Notes: generated by a model from the letters alone, not told the origin. 64,000 bases of DNA from Streptomyces sp. NBC_01298 (GCF_035978755.1 NZ_CP108414.1:1798001-1862000); one strand, 5' to 3'. Shown: positions 9,195 through 17,399, counted from the stretch's first letter. A program made the numbers and translations.

Positions 9195-9757
9195 CGGTCC
9201 AGTCCCCGACCACGGGGTCCCAGACTCGACTGTAGGCGGCCGGCAAGCCCGTACGCCGGAGAACTGGGCCCCTGCTCGACGTGCTGCTGCAGGGCCGCTG
9301 TAAGCATGACCGCGAACCTCTCAGCATCGTGTTCTTCGCGTCGCCCGAAGTTGGTCCGGGCCGCGAGGACCGCGACGACCTCGGAGGGATCGAAGTCATC
9401 GCCGAGCGCGCGGGCCGCCGCTCGCAGGGCGGGCGTGTCGGCGTCCTTGTGGTCGTGGCAGTGCCCCATGAGGAGGTGACCGAGCTCGTGGGTGAAGATC
9501 AGCAGCTGATGCGTCGGGTTGGTGCTTTCCTCGACCGCAATGATCACTCGATCATCGGTCTCCACCAACAGGCCGCTGACCGTACTCGGCGGGAACCGTC
9601 GATAGACGACCTCGACGGAGCGGCCGTCGGCTCGCTGGCACGCGAAGTCGCGGAGCGCGCCGATGATGGCTGCGAAATCACGCGGGACGGGCCGTGGGAT
9701 CCCCGCCAGGACGTCGTCCCGGAGAGACGACAGGTGCTTCTTGCTGGTCTTGCGCAT
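9191..9757 (-). CDS. ImmA/IrrE-family metallopeptidase (right cassette)
   Basis: A 188-residue protein with HELGH at residues 90-94 within 'IFTHELGHLLMGHC', the zinc-binding glutamate-helix of ImmA/IrrE proteases. It corresponds to the gene at 669-1247: the segment before the motif ('VVYRRFP...GLLVETDDRVIIAVEEST') aligns with 'VVRRDFP...GLWLDRETEDVIVVAKST' there. It lies 82 bp downstream of an HTH regulator gene and overlaps the membrane-protein gene. By analogy to ImmR/ImmA, its likely substrate is that regulator, with cleavage relieving repression of the cassette. The family is clear; the substrate is inferred from position. Confidence 0.8.
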   Translation of the reverse strand: MRKTSKKHLSSLRDDVLAGIPRPVPRDFAAIIGALRDFACQRADGRSVEVVYRRFPPSTVSGLLVETDDRVIIAVEESTNPTHQLLIFTHELGHLLMGHCHDHKDADTPALRAAARALGDDFDPSEVVAVLAARTNFGRREEHDAERFAVMLTAALQQHVEQGPSSPAYGLAGRLQSSLGPRGRGLDR

Positions 9758-9839
9758 TGTGCCTCGTGCTTGTTCGTCACCGCCGGTTCCGGTAGCGCGT
9801 ACAGCCGGTGATCCGACGAAACGACTGCAGCGCGGGAAG

Positions 9840-10448
9840 TCACTGGGTGGGCTCGGTCTTCTTGGTCACCAGCAGGCCCGCGACCATGCGGCGCAGGGCA
9901 TCCTGGTCGGTTGGCGGTAGCTGCGAGAAACCCTCCAGCCGGTCCTCGTCTTCGAATCCGCGGTAACTCATGCGTGCGCCGGAGGCGCGGATCACCTCGT
10001 CGCTCAGTTGCCTGAGCAGGGGCTGCAACGCCCTGTCCAGCGCAGGGAGGCTGGGCGAGAGCAGGTAGCCGGGATCCACCCCGAAGAAGGCCTCCAGGCC
10101 TGCTTGGGCGTGTGCTGCCGGCAGTCCGGTGCCGACCAGGAGCTTGCGAAGGGACTCCTTGCTCTGCCCGTACGACGCGGCAATCACGGCAAGGGAGTAC
10201 GTGGCACCGGTATCCGGCGAGAGTCGAAGCTCCAATGCGGCTTCGAAGCGCCGGACAAATCGCTGCCGAAGGTCGCCTTCGTTCACTTCCTCCCGATTCA
10301 GCATGGCCTGAATCATCTCTTCAGAATCGCCGGTGACCCGGCGGAGCGCGGGCAGATCGAACAGATCCTGCGGCTGGCGATTCAGGTTCTCCGCGTACTG
10401 AGCCAAAGCATCCAGCGTCACGTTGAGTGCAGATCGTGCGTCATGCAC
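9840..10448 (-). CDS. HTH-type regulator upstream of the right cassette
   Basis: A 202-residue soluble protein starting at GTG 10448 with AGGAGA about 8 bases upstream. Residues about 65-125 ('RRFEAALELRLSP...YSLAVIAASYGQSKESLRKLLVGTGLP') read as an XRE-like helix-turn-helix, followed by the 'LEAFFGVDPGYLL' segment typical of actinobacterial XRE regulators. A less clear helical repeat precedes it. It is first in the minus-strand cassette, ahead of the ImmA-type peptidase, which fits a repressor controlled by proteolysis. A 6-bp-arm palindrome lies 96 bp upstream of its start (10544-10559). The left cassette lacks an equivalent gene. Confident about DNA binding, less so about repression. Confidence 0.65.
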   Translation of the reverse strand: MHDARSALNVTLDALAQYAENLNRQPQDLFDLPALRRVTGDSEEMIQAMLNREEVNEGDLRQRFVRRFEAALELRLSPDTGATYSLAVIAASYGQSKESLRKLLVGTGLPAAHAQAGLEAFFGVDPGYLLSPSLPALDRALQPLLRQLSDEVIRASGARMSYRGFEDEDRLEGFSQLPPTDQDALRRMVAGLLVTKKTEPTQ

Positions 10449-11322
10449 GGATGTGTCTCCTACATAGTCGACTCAGGTCCAGCTTCGAAGCATGGGCGTG
10501 CCGGGAGCGTAACCCCTGATGGCATCGACACAACAGAGGGTTGGGCAACTTTTGTTGCCACACCGAAAAGAGTTGTTGACATGCGACACCAAGGAATGAA
10601 GAATCACCCTGCGTGCACAGGGGGCGAGTTCACCGTGCCCTAACCGGCTGGAGGCTCAGCGGGATCGAACCCCTCCGAACAGGCCAATCGGAGGCAATCA
10701 ATATTTACTTTTGGCCAAAACACCGACCATCCCGCAAAGTGGTTTTAGTGCACGGGTGGGCACGAAATGGACATAGGCGTCCGTGTCGCCCGAATATTGC
10801 GCCCATCGCAGCCCTGAGCCCCTACGCGCTTACTCGTCGGCATTTCTGGAGCCACGCCCAGACCTTCACTACAGACTCGGCCGTCGCCCTGCGCATCTAC
10901 GGCAGGACCGGCCAGCAGCCGGGGACCCCACCCCTCGCACCCAAGTCGTGATGGTCGGATTCTCCGCAGGTCAGGCGGGTGCTGCGTGGAGTGCGTCGGT
11001 TCTAGAGCTATGTCTAGATCTTGCGCGGGGGTCTGCGTAGCTTGTTGGCAACCGCCGGACACGGCGGGCAAGGGACACACCAGGGGGAGGGTCCGGTGAG
11101 GACACAGCGCCAGTCACGCACCAGTGGCGGCTAGGCAAACAGAAACGGCGCCGGGGAGGAACTCCCAGACGCCGACTGCGCAGCCTCGGAGAGCGTCAAC
11201 TCTCCTGCGCTGCCCAGCAGATCACCTTGGGCCCCGGCAAGGGCCCGGCAGATCACCTACCTCACTCCGCGCCGGCCCCTTTCCATGGACAGCGGTGCGG
11301 AATCATCACGGGAGAGTGTCGC
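10449..11322. other. Long intergenic region between cassette and replication operon
   Basis: No convincing gene is seen in these 874 bp; the open frames lack good starts and coding bias. The region holds the regulator's promoter side with the palindrome above. It also holds an AT-richer stretch around 10690-10760, and a tRNA T-arm-like sequence (minus strand, about 10650-10680, containing GGGGTTCGATCCC). There are two TCTAGA hexamers 6 bp apart at 11001-11018 and a small GGAGAG/CTCTCC hairpin at 11188-11205. It marks the change from the oxidoreductase cassettes to plasmid-type genes, so an attachment site or replication origin could lie here. No integrase gene accompanies it in the window. 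Confidence 0.4.
10544..10559. promoter_or_regulatory. Palindrome upstream of the HTH regulator (possible operator)
   Basis: GGCAAC-TTTT-GTTGCC is a perfect 6-bp inverted repeat with an AT-rich centre, 96 bp upstream of the regulator's GTG start. Its size and position suit an XRE-type autoregulatory operator. The sequence TTGTTGACATG follows at about 10571 and contains a -35-like TTGACA on the plus strand. Binding is not shown. Confidence 0.35.
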
Positions 11323-11643
11323 ATGTCCACACCCCTGCGCGAAAGACCGCAGACTCCGGCTCACGCCGAGATACCGACTCTGAGGGCCCGCGCGCTTGCC
11401 CAGCAGCTCGCCACGATGCTGCCGCAGGTCACCGACCTGCATATCCGACTGCAGGACGGCCGCACAACCTGGCCCCACCTCGACGTGAGGGCCACCGGCT
11501 CCGACGGCCAAGCGGTGCGGATCAGCCGGACCCAGGCGCACGTCGCCGCCCGCTGGATCATCCGCACCTACCCTGCAGCCAACTGGGCGGCGCGCCGCAC
11601 CTTCGACCTTCGGTCCGGCGCACTCTATGGTGGTGCCGCCTGA
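11323..11643 (+). CDS. Hypothetical protein, first gene of the replication operon
   Basis: A 106-residue protein with no recognised domain. The start ATG 11323 is chosen because GGAGAG lies 7-12 bases upstream and coding bias begins there; a longer frame opens at 11227 but has no ribosome binding site. The middle part ('VTDLHIRLQDGRTTWPHLDV') looks like a beta-sheet-rich domain, followed by an amphipathic helix rich in alanine and arginine. The stop overlaps the next start as TGATG (11641-11645). It is always likely to be made together with the DnaD-like protein. Confidence 0.6.
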   Translation: MSTPLRERPQTPAHAEIPTLRARALAQQLATMLPQVTDLHIRLQDGRTTWPHLDVRATGSDGQAVRISRTQAHVAARWIIRTYPAANWAARRTFDLRSGALYGGAA

Positions 11644-12704
11644 TGGCACGCATCCGCACGATCAAGCCCGAGGCCTTCGAGTCGGAAGACCTGGCCTCGG
11701 TCGACGTCACCGCCATGGTCACCTTCTTCGGACTGCTCACCCAGGCCGACGACCACGGCCGCTTCCGCGACCACCCGGCGATCATCGCCGGACGGCTCTG
11801 GGCTCTCCGCGCCGACCACACCCCGGCAGACGTGGCCAGGGACCTCGACCAGCTCGCCGGCGCAGGTCTCATCTGCCGCTACACCGGATGCGACGGCGGC
11901 CAGTACCTGCACTTCGTGACCTGGGAGAAGCACCAGAAGATCGACCGCGCCTCGGCGTCGCGGCGACCGCGGTGCCCCGCGCACCAGGGCCACAGCAAGT
12001 GCAGCGAGTGCGACGGGGCCTCGTGCCCTGCCTCCTCCGCTCCGGCCACGACGGTGACACCGACCACTCCCGCAGAGCTCTGCGGTGACCGCTCGCAGGA
12101 CTCGATGAATACTCGACGAGCCCTCGATCGCACCATTCCGCCGGATTCAGCGCCCTCGGCTGCCCCGGGGGACCCCGGCGCCGGCAGCAACACCGGTCTG
12201 AAGTCGGCTCCGGCGGCGCCCCACCAGGGCCTCCCCGGGGGTCCTGAGGAATCCGCAGGTCAGACGGTTCTCGATGAGGCCTCGATACAACTGCGCGAGG
12301 GCTCGGCGCCTGGATCTAGGATCCTGGATCTTGGATCTTTCCCTAAGGGGGGCGATGCCCCCGCGCCGGAGTCCGCACGCGCATCGGTCTCGGCAAAGGA
12401 CCTGCTGGCCGAGTACGTGTCGGCTTGCTCGCAACCGGTGCCGCAGACAGTGCGCGGACTGATCGGCCGCCACACCAAGGGGCTGCTGGAAGAAGGCTTC
12501 GACCCGGCGGTCATCCGGGCCGCCCTGGAGCGCCTCCGCGTCAAGGGCCTGCACGCCAGCGTCCTCCCGAGCCTGGTCAATGAGGCACTGAACGCCTCCC
12601 CCTCGGCGTCCGCCTCCGGCGCGGGGCTCTGGGCCAGCGCCCGGCCCGCCCATCAGCCCTGGCAGAACCCCACTGACAGCTCGGTCTACGAGGAGTCGCT
12701 GTGA
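11643..12704 (+). CDS. DnaD-like replication initiation protein
   Basis: A 353-residue protein beginning 'MARIRTIKPEAFESEDL', a hallmark of a Streptomyces phage/plasmid family thought to start replication. The N-terminal 110 residues form a predicted winged helix ('TFFGLLTQADDHGRFRDH', 'LDQLAGAGLICRY', 'YLHFVTWEKHQ'). Next comes a short cysteine-bearing stretch (C-H-C-C between residues 110 and 140), a disordered linker, and a C-terminal helical domain (residues about 245-320, 'LIGRHTKGLLEEGFDPAVIRAALERL') like the DnaD/phage replisome-organiser domain. Translational coupling on both sides (TGATG, then GTGA) to the neighbouring genes, including a DnaC-like ATPase, supports the replication role. 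The initiator function is inferred from family and neighbours. Confidence 0.65.
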   Translation: MARIRTIKPEAFESEDLASVDVTAMVTFFGLLTQADDHGRFRDHPAIIAGRLWALRADHTPADVARDLDQLAGAGLICRYTGCDGGQYLHFVTWEKHQKIDRASASRRPRCPAHQGHSKCSECDGASCPASSAPATTVTPTTPAELCGDRSQDSMNTRRALDRTIPPDSAPSAAPGDPGAGSNTGLKSAPAAPHQGLPGGPEESAGQTVLDEASIQLREGSAPGSRILDLGSFPKGGDAPAPESARASVSAKDLLAEYVSACSQPVPQTVRGLIGRHTKGLLEEGFDPAVIRAALERLRVKGLHASVLPSLVNEALNASPSASASGAGLWASARPAHQPWQNPTDSSVYEESL

Positions 12705-13438
12705 CCCGACGTACCCACACTCCCGAGCCGCTGGCGCTGGGCGAGACCAACTCGGTGAGCCGCATTCGGGCGAAGTTCGCGGCGATGGGGATCGACCCGG
12801 GCCGATCGGTGGCCGACACGCCGGCAGCGATCCCCGCGCTGGAGGCGGCGCACGCGCGGATCCCCTCGCGCTACCAGCAGGCGACGATCTCAGACCCGCG
12901 GGTCAGCCAGTGGGTGGACGAGGTCGTCGAGCGCTCCTCGGCTCCACAGACCGCTGGGCGCCGGGAGGTCGCGACGGGTCCCTCGCTGCTGCTGCTTGGA
13001 GCGACCGGGGTCGGCAAGACGCACGAGGCCTTCGCCGCGATCCGAGCCCTAATCGCCACCGGGATCGTCGTCCGGTGGGAGTCCGTCACGGCCGCCGACC
13101 TGTATGCCGAAATGCGCCCTCGGCAGGGCGTCGACCCCGAATGGATGCTGCGGCGCCTTGTCCGGATCCCGGTCCTGCACCTGGACGACCTGGGCGCGGC
13201 AACGACCACCCGGTGGACCGAGGAGCTGACGTACCGGCTGATCAACCACCGGTACAACCGCGAGCTCCCGACGCTGATCACCAGCAACCTCGCCCCGGCG
13301 CGCACCCCCTCGATGCCTGCCGAGCAGCCCGTGCTACGCGAGCAGATCGGCGACCGAGTCGCCTCTCGCCTCGTCGGAATGTGCCAGCAGATCGCCATGA
13401 CCGGACCGGATCGCCGCCGGACACGAACCTCCGCTTGA
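12701..13438 (+). CDS. DnaC/IstB-like AAA+ ATPase (helicase loader)
   Basis: A 245-residue ATPase starting at GTG 12701, overlapping the previous stop as GTGA. Walker A is 'LLGATGVGKTHEA' (about residues 97-109), Walker B is 'VLHLDDLGA' (about residues 157-165), and sensor 1 is 'TLITSNLAP' (about residues 190-198). This set and the length match DnaC/DnaI-type helicase loaders. The partner DnaD-like gene directly upstream makes a plasmid primosome role likely: the initiator binds DNA and this protein brings the host replicative helicase. All key motifs are intact. Confident. Confidence 0.85.
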   Translation: MTRRTHTPEPLALGETNSVSRIRAKFAAMGIDPGRSVADTPAAIPALEAAHARIPSRYQQATISDPRVSQWVDEVVERSSAPQTAGRREVATGPSLLLLGATGVGKTHEAFAAIRALIATGIVVRWESVTAADLYAEMRPRQGVDPEWMLRRLVRIPVLHLDDLGAATTTRWTEELTYRLINHRYNRELPTLITSNLAPARTPSMPAEQPVLREQIGDRVASRLVGMCQQIAMTGPDRRRTRTSA

Positions 13439-13550
13439 CCAGCCTCCGCTCCCCCTGCCAACCCTCACCGCCTGGACCCGCCACGCCGCGCTGCCCTGCT
13501 GCGGCGCCGTGGTGATCGCGTGCCGGCCGTGAAGCACAACGGAGAACACC

Positions 13551-14171
13551 TTGCGATACATCACCACCCACGAGAACCCCCTTGTCGGCATGCTCGGGAT
13601 CACCGACCGGACCTGGGCCGAGCGGGGCTCCTGCTACGGCATGGACGCAGCCGCAGCCGACGAGATCTTCTTCCCGACGGTCACCAAAACGAAGAGCACC
13701 GAGGAAGCGAAGGCGATCTGCGCAAGCTGCCCGGTCGTGCAGCAGTGCTTCGACGGCGCCATGGACGGCGACGCCCGGAGGGGATTCCGAGCCGGACTCA
13801 CCGAGGCAGAACGGCGGCCCTTCCACAACAAGGTCGCCAAGCGCCTGGACTACAGCCGGGTGCACGCCATCTTCCGGGGACGCGACGTCGCCCTGTCGAT
13901 TCCCGAGCGCAACGCTGTGGTCCGCCAGGCCTACCTGCGGGGGTGGAGCGTCGAACGCCTGGTGATGCTGCTGCAGAGCGAGTTCGACTACACCCGCCGG
14001 TTGATGCGCGAGCAGGCCGAGCTGGTGACGGACCGCGACCGCGAGTGGCTCCGACAGATGTCCCGCGCGCGCGAAGCCGGCGATCCGGCGAGGGCCTCGA
14101 CCGCACCCACCACCGACGCCGCTGCCGCCTGCGGCCCGGAGCTCCGAACGGCCTTTGGGGAGGCCGCGTGA
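13551..14171 (+). CDS. WhiB-like iron-sulfur transcription factor
   Basis: A 206-residue protein. Four cysteines arranged C28, C57-x2-C60, C66 ('GSCYG' and 'ICASCPVVQQC') would hold a [4Fe-4S] cluster as in Wbl proteins, and 'GFRAGLTEAER' takes the place of the usual GVWGG turn. The C-terminal half is a long basic extension with a helix-turn-helix-like segment (residues about 105-150) absent from short Wbl proteins. It starts at TTG 13551, with GGAG 6 bases upstream, and overlaps the next gene by GTGA. Wbl proteins are common on actinobacterial plasmids and phages and often modulate sigma-factor-dependent transcription. The role here, perhaps plasmid copy or transfer control, is inference. 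Confidence 0.82.
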   Translation: MRYITTHENPLVGMLGITDRTWAERGSCYGMDAAAADEIFFPTVTKTKSTEEAKAICASCPVVQQCFDGAMDGDARRGFRAGLTEAERRPFHNKVAKRLDYSRVHAIFRGRDVALSIPERNAVVRQAYLRGWSVERLVMLLQSEFDYTRRLMREQAELVTDRDREWLRQMSRAREAGDPARASTAPTTDAAAACGPELRTAFGEAA

Positions 14172-15334
14172 AGGACTCCCCCGCGCACACCGTCGCCCCC
14201 ATCGGGTTCTGGGACCGCCTCGCGATCATCACCCTCGGCACGGCTGGCTGCGCCCTGTCGTACGACGCACTCCAGCAGATGGCCGTGGCCATCCACGTCC
14301 GGGGATTCCTGACCTACCTGTTCCCGCTGGTGGTCGACGGATTCATCGCCTACGGCGTGCGGGCCCTGCTGGTACTCGCCGAAGCTCCCCTGCGTGCCCG
14401 GCTGTACGTGTGGACGCTCTTCGGCACGGCCACCGCCTCCAGCATCTGGGCGAACGCACTTCACGCGGTGCGTCTCAACCAGCAGGCCCTCAGCCCGAAC
14501 GGCTTGCAGCTGGGCGACACCGTGGTGGCGATCCTGTCCACCCTTGCTCCCCTTGCGCTCGCCGGTGCGGTCCACCTCTACATCCTCATCACCCGGCACC
14601 ACCCTGCGGACCAGACGCGGACCAAACCGACGGACCAACCTACTGCCTCTCTGGTCCGGTCCGGCACATCCCTCATCCGGCCCGGCCCGTCGGAGGCGGA
14701 CGTCAGCGGACCAGACCGCCCGGACACGGTCATCGGTCAGGCGGACCGAGGGGACGCGGACCACACCGCTGGCCTCGATCCGCGAAGTGGGGAAGGCGAC
14801 CAGGCGGCGGTCTCCCCGGCGGACCATCTCCGGCGCGGCGGGGTGGTTAGGGGCGCACCGGCAGCGGCCCGCCTACCCCACCAGGGGAGCGATCTCGCCA
14901 CACGCAAGCCTGAACCCGATCACGGCCGTTCCGGCAAAGCCGCAGGTGACATCGCGGACCAAGCCCTCCCGCACCCCGTCGAGCAAGGTGGACCAGCCCC
15001 TGCGGCGGACCACGCTCCCGACGAAGATCCTGCACCGGAGCCTCCAGGGGCCGGACCAGACCTGCCCCCAGACCAGCGTAGCGGCGGGACCGGAACTGGC
15101 GCGGCGGACCAGACCAACACCCCCTTTCCTGACCCAGTCCCCCTGGAAATACTCGTCCCGATCGCCCGTGACGCGGCTCTGGCCGGCGGCCGAATGACCC
15201 GCCGAGTCATCGGACCGTACCTACGCGAACAGCACCTCACGATCAGCAACGAGCGGTTCCGAGAGCTCCAAGAGGTCCTGTACGAGGACCCCGAGCTCGC
15301 CCACCTGCCTCGGCCAAAGCGTCGAACCCGTTGA
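14168..15334 (+). CDS. DUF2637 membrane protein
   Basis: A 388-residue protein starting at GTG 14168 (GTGA overlap). Residues about 15-140 contain four hydrophobic segments and the DUF2637 signature ('LSYDALQQMAVAIHVRG' then 'LFPLVVDGFIAYG'). The middle 180 residues are hydrophilic and proline/aspartate-rich, probably disordered. The last 65 residues ('PLEILVPIARDAALAGGRMTRRVIGPYLR...') look like a small winged-helix domain similar to those following DUF2637 in plasmid proteins. This family is typical of Streptomyces conjugative elements and resembles Spd spread proteins in layout; its molecular role is unknown. Confidence 0.75.
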   Translation: MKDSPAHTVAPIGFWDRLAIITLGTAGCALSYDALQQMAVAIHVRGFLTYLFPLVVDGFIAYGVRALLVLAEAPLRARLYVWTLFGTATASSIWANALHAVRLNQQALSPNGLQLGDTVVAILSTLAPLALAGAVHLYILITRHHPADQTRTKPTDQPTASLVRSGTSLIRPGPSEADVSGPDRPDTVIGQADRGDADHTAGLDPRSGEGDQAAVSPADHLRRGGVVRGAPAAARLPHQGSDLATRKPEPDHGRSGKAAGDIADQALPHPVEQGGPAPAADHAPDEDPAPEPPGAGPDLPPDQRSGGTGTGAADQTNTPFPDPVPLEILVPIARDAALAGGRMTRRVIGPYLREQHLTISNERFRELQEVLYEDPELAHLPRPKRRTR

Positions 15335-15439
15335 TGCACGGACACCCAGCACATCCCTGACCGGTCGCTCACCCATCGTGACGCGGGGCGGCCCGGAGAC
15401 ATCTCCGGACGCCCCGCTCCTCTTCCTCAAGGAGTCTTC

Positions 15440-15685
15440 GTGTCCTCATCCACCAGCAACCGGCTCCCGAAACCGTCGAACAACGCTGCTGTTGCCGCCG
15501 CTTGGGCTGAAGTCCTCGTGCGCCGAGGTCACTTGCACGCAGCCCTGCCTGCACCGACCGGCCAATGGCTGGTCCAGGAGGGGCCGGAATCGCCCGTGCT
15601 GGTGCTGCCCGGCCCCGAAGAGCTGCTGGACCTCGCGGCCCGGGCCCAGTGCCTCGACCACGGAAGCCGGGGCGTCAACCGATGA
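15440..15685 (+). CDS. Small hypothetical protein upstream of mobC
   Basis: An 81-residue protein starting at GTG 15440 behind AAGGAG at a spacing of 6, a strong ribosome binding site. It contains a helix ('NNAAVAAAWAEVLVRRGHL') and a leucine-rich end ('EELLDLAARAQCL'). The stop overlaps the mobC start as ATGA (15682-15685). No family is recognised. Its position suggests an accessory of mobilisation. Confidence 0.6.
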   Translation: MSSSTSNRLPKPSNNAAVAAAWAEVLVRRGHLHAALPAPTGQWLVQEGPESPVLVLPGPEELLDLAARAQCLDHGSRGVNR

Positions 15686-16317
15686 CGGATCCACTCTCGG
15701 GCCCACCCAAAGAGACCCACTCGACACCCACTAACTCGACCTCAGGGCGAGCAAGTTATCGGCCAAGACACTCTTCCCCGTTGGGGAAGGTGTCTTGGCC
15801 AGAGCCCGCCCCGGGGGTGGCGGGTCCGGACCAGCGCCGGGGGGCACTGGTCCGGGAGGCGGCGACCGAGGGCGGATCGCAGCCGGAGGAGAAGCAACCG
15901 CCCCGACGCCGACAGCGCGTCGCACCGAACAGTTCGCGTAAGCGCTCCCCAAAGCCGCCATCCGACAAGCGAAGTCACGTCTGCAGCGTCCGCCTGAACG
16001 ACGACGAGAGGACCTTGCTGTCGAGCGCCGCAGCAGCAGTCCACACGACCCTGCCCGCCTTCCTCGCCCGCAGCGGCATGGCCGCTGCGCACGACCTCGA
16101 TAACAGCGCCGCCGCCATCGCCGGCCACCGCGAGATGGTCTCGGAGCTGTTCGCCGCCCGCCGGCACCTCGGCCGCGTCGGCACCAATCTCAACCAGATC
16201 ACCCGCGCCATCAACTCCGGCGGCCAGCCCGAAGAACTGGACGCGGTCCTCGCCGCCGTCCGCCGGGCCGTGGACCGCGTCCAGGCCGCCACCGACCACC
16301 TGCTGAACCAGACCTAG
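15682..16317 (+). CDS. mobC: MobC-like relaxosome accessory protein
   Basis: A 211-residue protein. The first 95 residues are basic and low-complexity. The C-terminal 110 carry the MobC pattern: a ribbon-helix-helix-like 'SVRLNDDERTLLSS', then 'FLARSGMAAAHD' and 'GTNLNQITRAINSGG'. MobC binds oriT and assists the relaxase in nicking. ATG 15682 overlaps the previous stop; an in-frame GTG at 15790 is an alternative that would leave the oriT-like hairpin (15761-15800) mostly upstream of the gene. The TAG stop (16315-16317) coincides with the insertion point of IS630 copy B, which kept the stop intact but split mobC from the relaxase gene. Confidence 0.8.
   Translation: MTDPLSGPPKETHSTPTNSTSGRASYRPRHSSPLGKVSWPEPAPGVAGPDQRRGALVREAATEGGSQPEEKQPPRRRQRVAPNSSRKRSPKPPSDKRSHVCSVRLNDDERTLLSSAAAAVHTTLPAFLARSGMAAAHDLDNSAAAIAGHREMVSELFAARRHLGRVGTNLNQITRAINSGGQPEELDAVLAAVRRAVDRVQAATDHLLNQT
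15761..15800. repeat. oriT-like hairpin
   Basis: Near-perfect inverted repeat: GGCCAAGACAC plus CTTCCCC pairs with GGGGAAG plus GTGTCTTGGCC, giving 18 base pairs with one bulged T (15772) and a 3-nt GTT loop. It lies at the 5' end of mobC and close to a relaxase gene, the classic place for an origin of transfer, and it is far too strong to be chance. A terminator function inside mobC is less likely. The nick site would be expected in the AT-richer bases just left of it (15745-15760) or right of it; it cannot be assigned from sequence. Confidence 0.55.
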
Positions 16318-17399
16318 TGACCTGGTTTGGAGATCCTGTCGCAGTAGCGGCAGATGCGGTCGAGGATCTGGTCGGCGGTCTTGGTCCACTTGAACGGCCT
16401 GGCCTGGTCGTTCCAGACCTCGATCCAGCCTTCGAGTGCGGCCTTGAGGTCGTCGAGTGAGCAGAACACTCCGCGTTCGAGGCAGCGTCGTTCCAGCTCG
16501 GCAAACCACCGCTCGACCTGGTTGATCCACGACGAGTACGTGGGAGTGAAGTGGAGCTGGAACCGGGGATGCGCAAGGAGCCACTTGCGCACGACCGGCG
16601 CCTTGTGGGCAGAGAGGTTGTCGCAGATGACGTGGACCGCCAGGCCCGGATCGGTCTGGCGGTCGATGTCGTCGAGGAAGTCCCGGAAGTCCACAGCCCG
16701 GTGCTGCGCGGACAGTTTCGTGATCACCCTGCCAGTCGCGGTGTTCAGGGCGGCGAACAGGTCGACGGTGCCATGCCGGACGTAGTCGAAGCTCCGCCGT
16801 TCGGGGACTCCGGGCAGCATCGGCAGGACCGGTGCGGTCCGCTCCAGGGCCTGGATCTGCGGTTTCTCGTCCACGGCGAACACGGCCGCGTTCGCCGGCG
16901 GGGCGAGGTAGAGGCCGACGACATCGCGGATCTTGTCGATCAGGAACGGGTCCGGGGAGATCTTGAAGGTCTCGGTCCGCCAGGGCTGCAGGCCGAAGGC
17001 ATGCCAGATCCTCAGCACGCTCGCCGGGGAGATCCCCACCACCTTGGCCAGCTCCCGCTTCGACCAGTGTGTCCCGCCCGCAGGTGTCTGTTCGAGGGTG
17101 CGGACCACCACCTCTTCGACCTGGGCGTCGGTAATGGTCCGCGGCACCCCGGGCCGCGGCTCGTCCGACAGGCCGTTCAGGCGGTCCCGCAGGAACCGGG
17201 ACCGCCATCTGGCTACCGTCTTGCGCTCAGTGTCCAACCGCGCGGCGACCACGGTGTTGTTCCACCCTCGTGCGCACGCGAGCACGATCCGCGCTCGCTG
17301 GGCCAGGCCCTGCGCAGTTGAACGCCGCCCGGCCCAGCTCTCCAACGTCAGTCGCTCAGCTTCCGACAGCACCACTGGCGGCAGCCTGTTATCGCCCAT
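16314..17399 (-). CDS. IS630-family transposase, copy B
   Basis: A 361-residue intact transposase. The DDE residues are D177 ('FAVDEKPQ'), D260 ('VICDNLSAHK') and E297 ('NQVERWFAEL'), and the N-terminal half has two HTH segments. As in copy A, the coding frame reaches the last base of the IS and uses a TAG completed by the target duplication (16316-16314). Transcription would oppose the mobilisation genes, which may reduce relaxase expression. Confidence 0.9.
   Translation of the reverse strand: MGDNRLPPVVLSEAERLTLESWAGRRSTAQGLAQRARIVLACARGWNNTVVAARLDTERKTVARWRSRFLRDRLNGLSDEPRPGVPRTITDAQVEEVVVRTLEQTPAGGTHWSKRELAKVVGISPASVLRIWHAFGLQPWRTETFKISPDPFLIDKIRDVVGLYLAPPANAAVFAVDEKPQIQALERTAPVLPMLPGVPERRSFDYVRHGTVDLFAALNTATGRVITKLSAQHRAVDFRDFLDDIDRQTDPGLAVHVICDNLSAHKAPVVRKWLLAHPRFQLHFTPTYSSWINQVERWFAELERRCLERGVFCSLDDLKAALEGWIEVWNDQARPFKWTKTADQILDRICRYCDRISKPGH

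Noticed and set aside
10999..11020. TTCTAGAGCTATG looks like part of a Cas9 crRNA/tracrRNA repeat.
   Set aside because: There is no repeat array, no cas gene and no anti-repeat; the resemblance is short and comes from two TCTAGA hexamers.
15742..17208. A long minus-strand frame across mobC and IS630 copy B.
   Set aside because: It crosses the IS border and overlaps two confidently identified genes in other frames.
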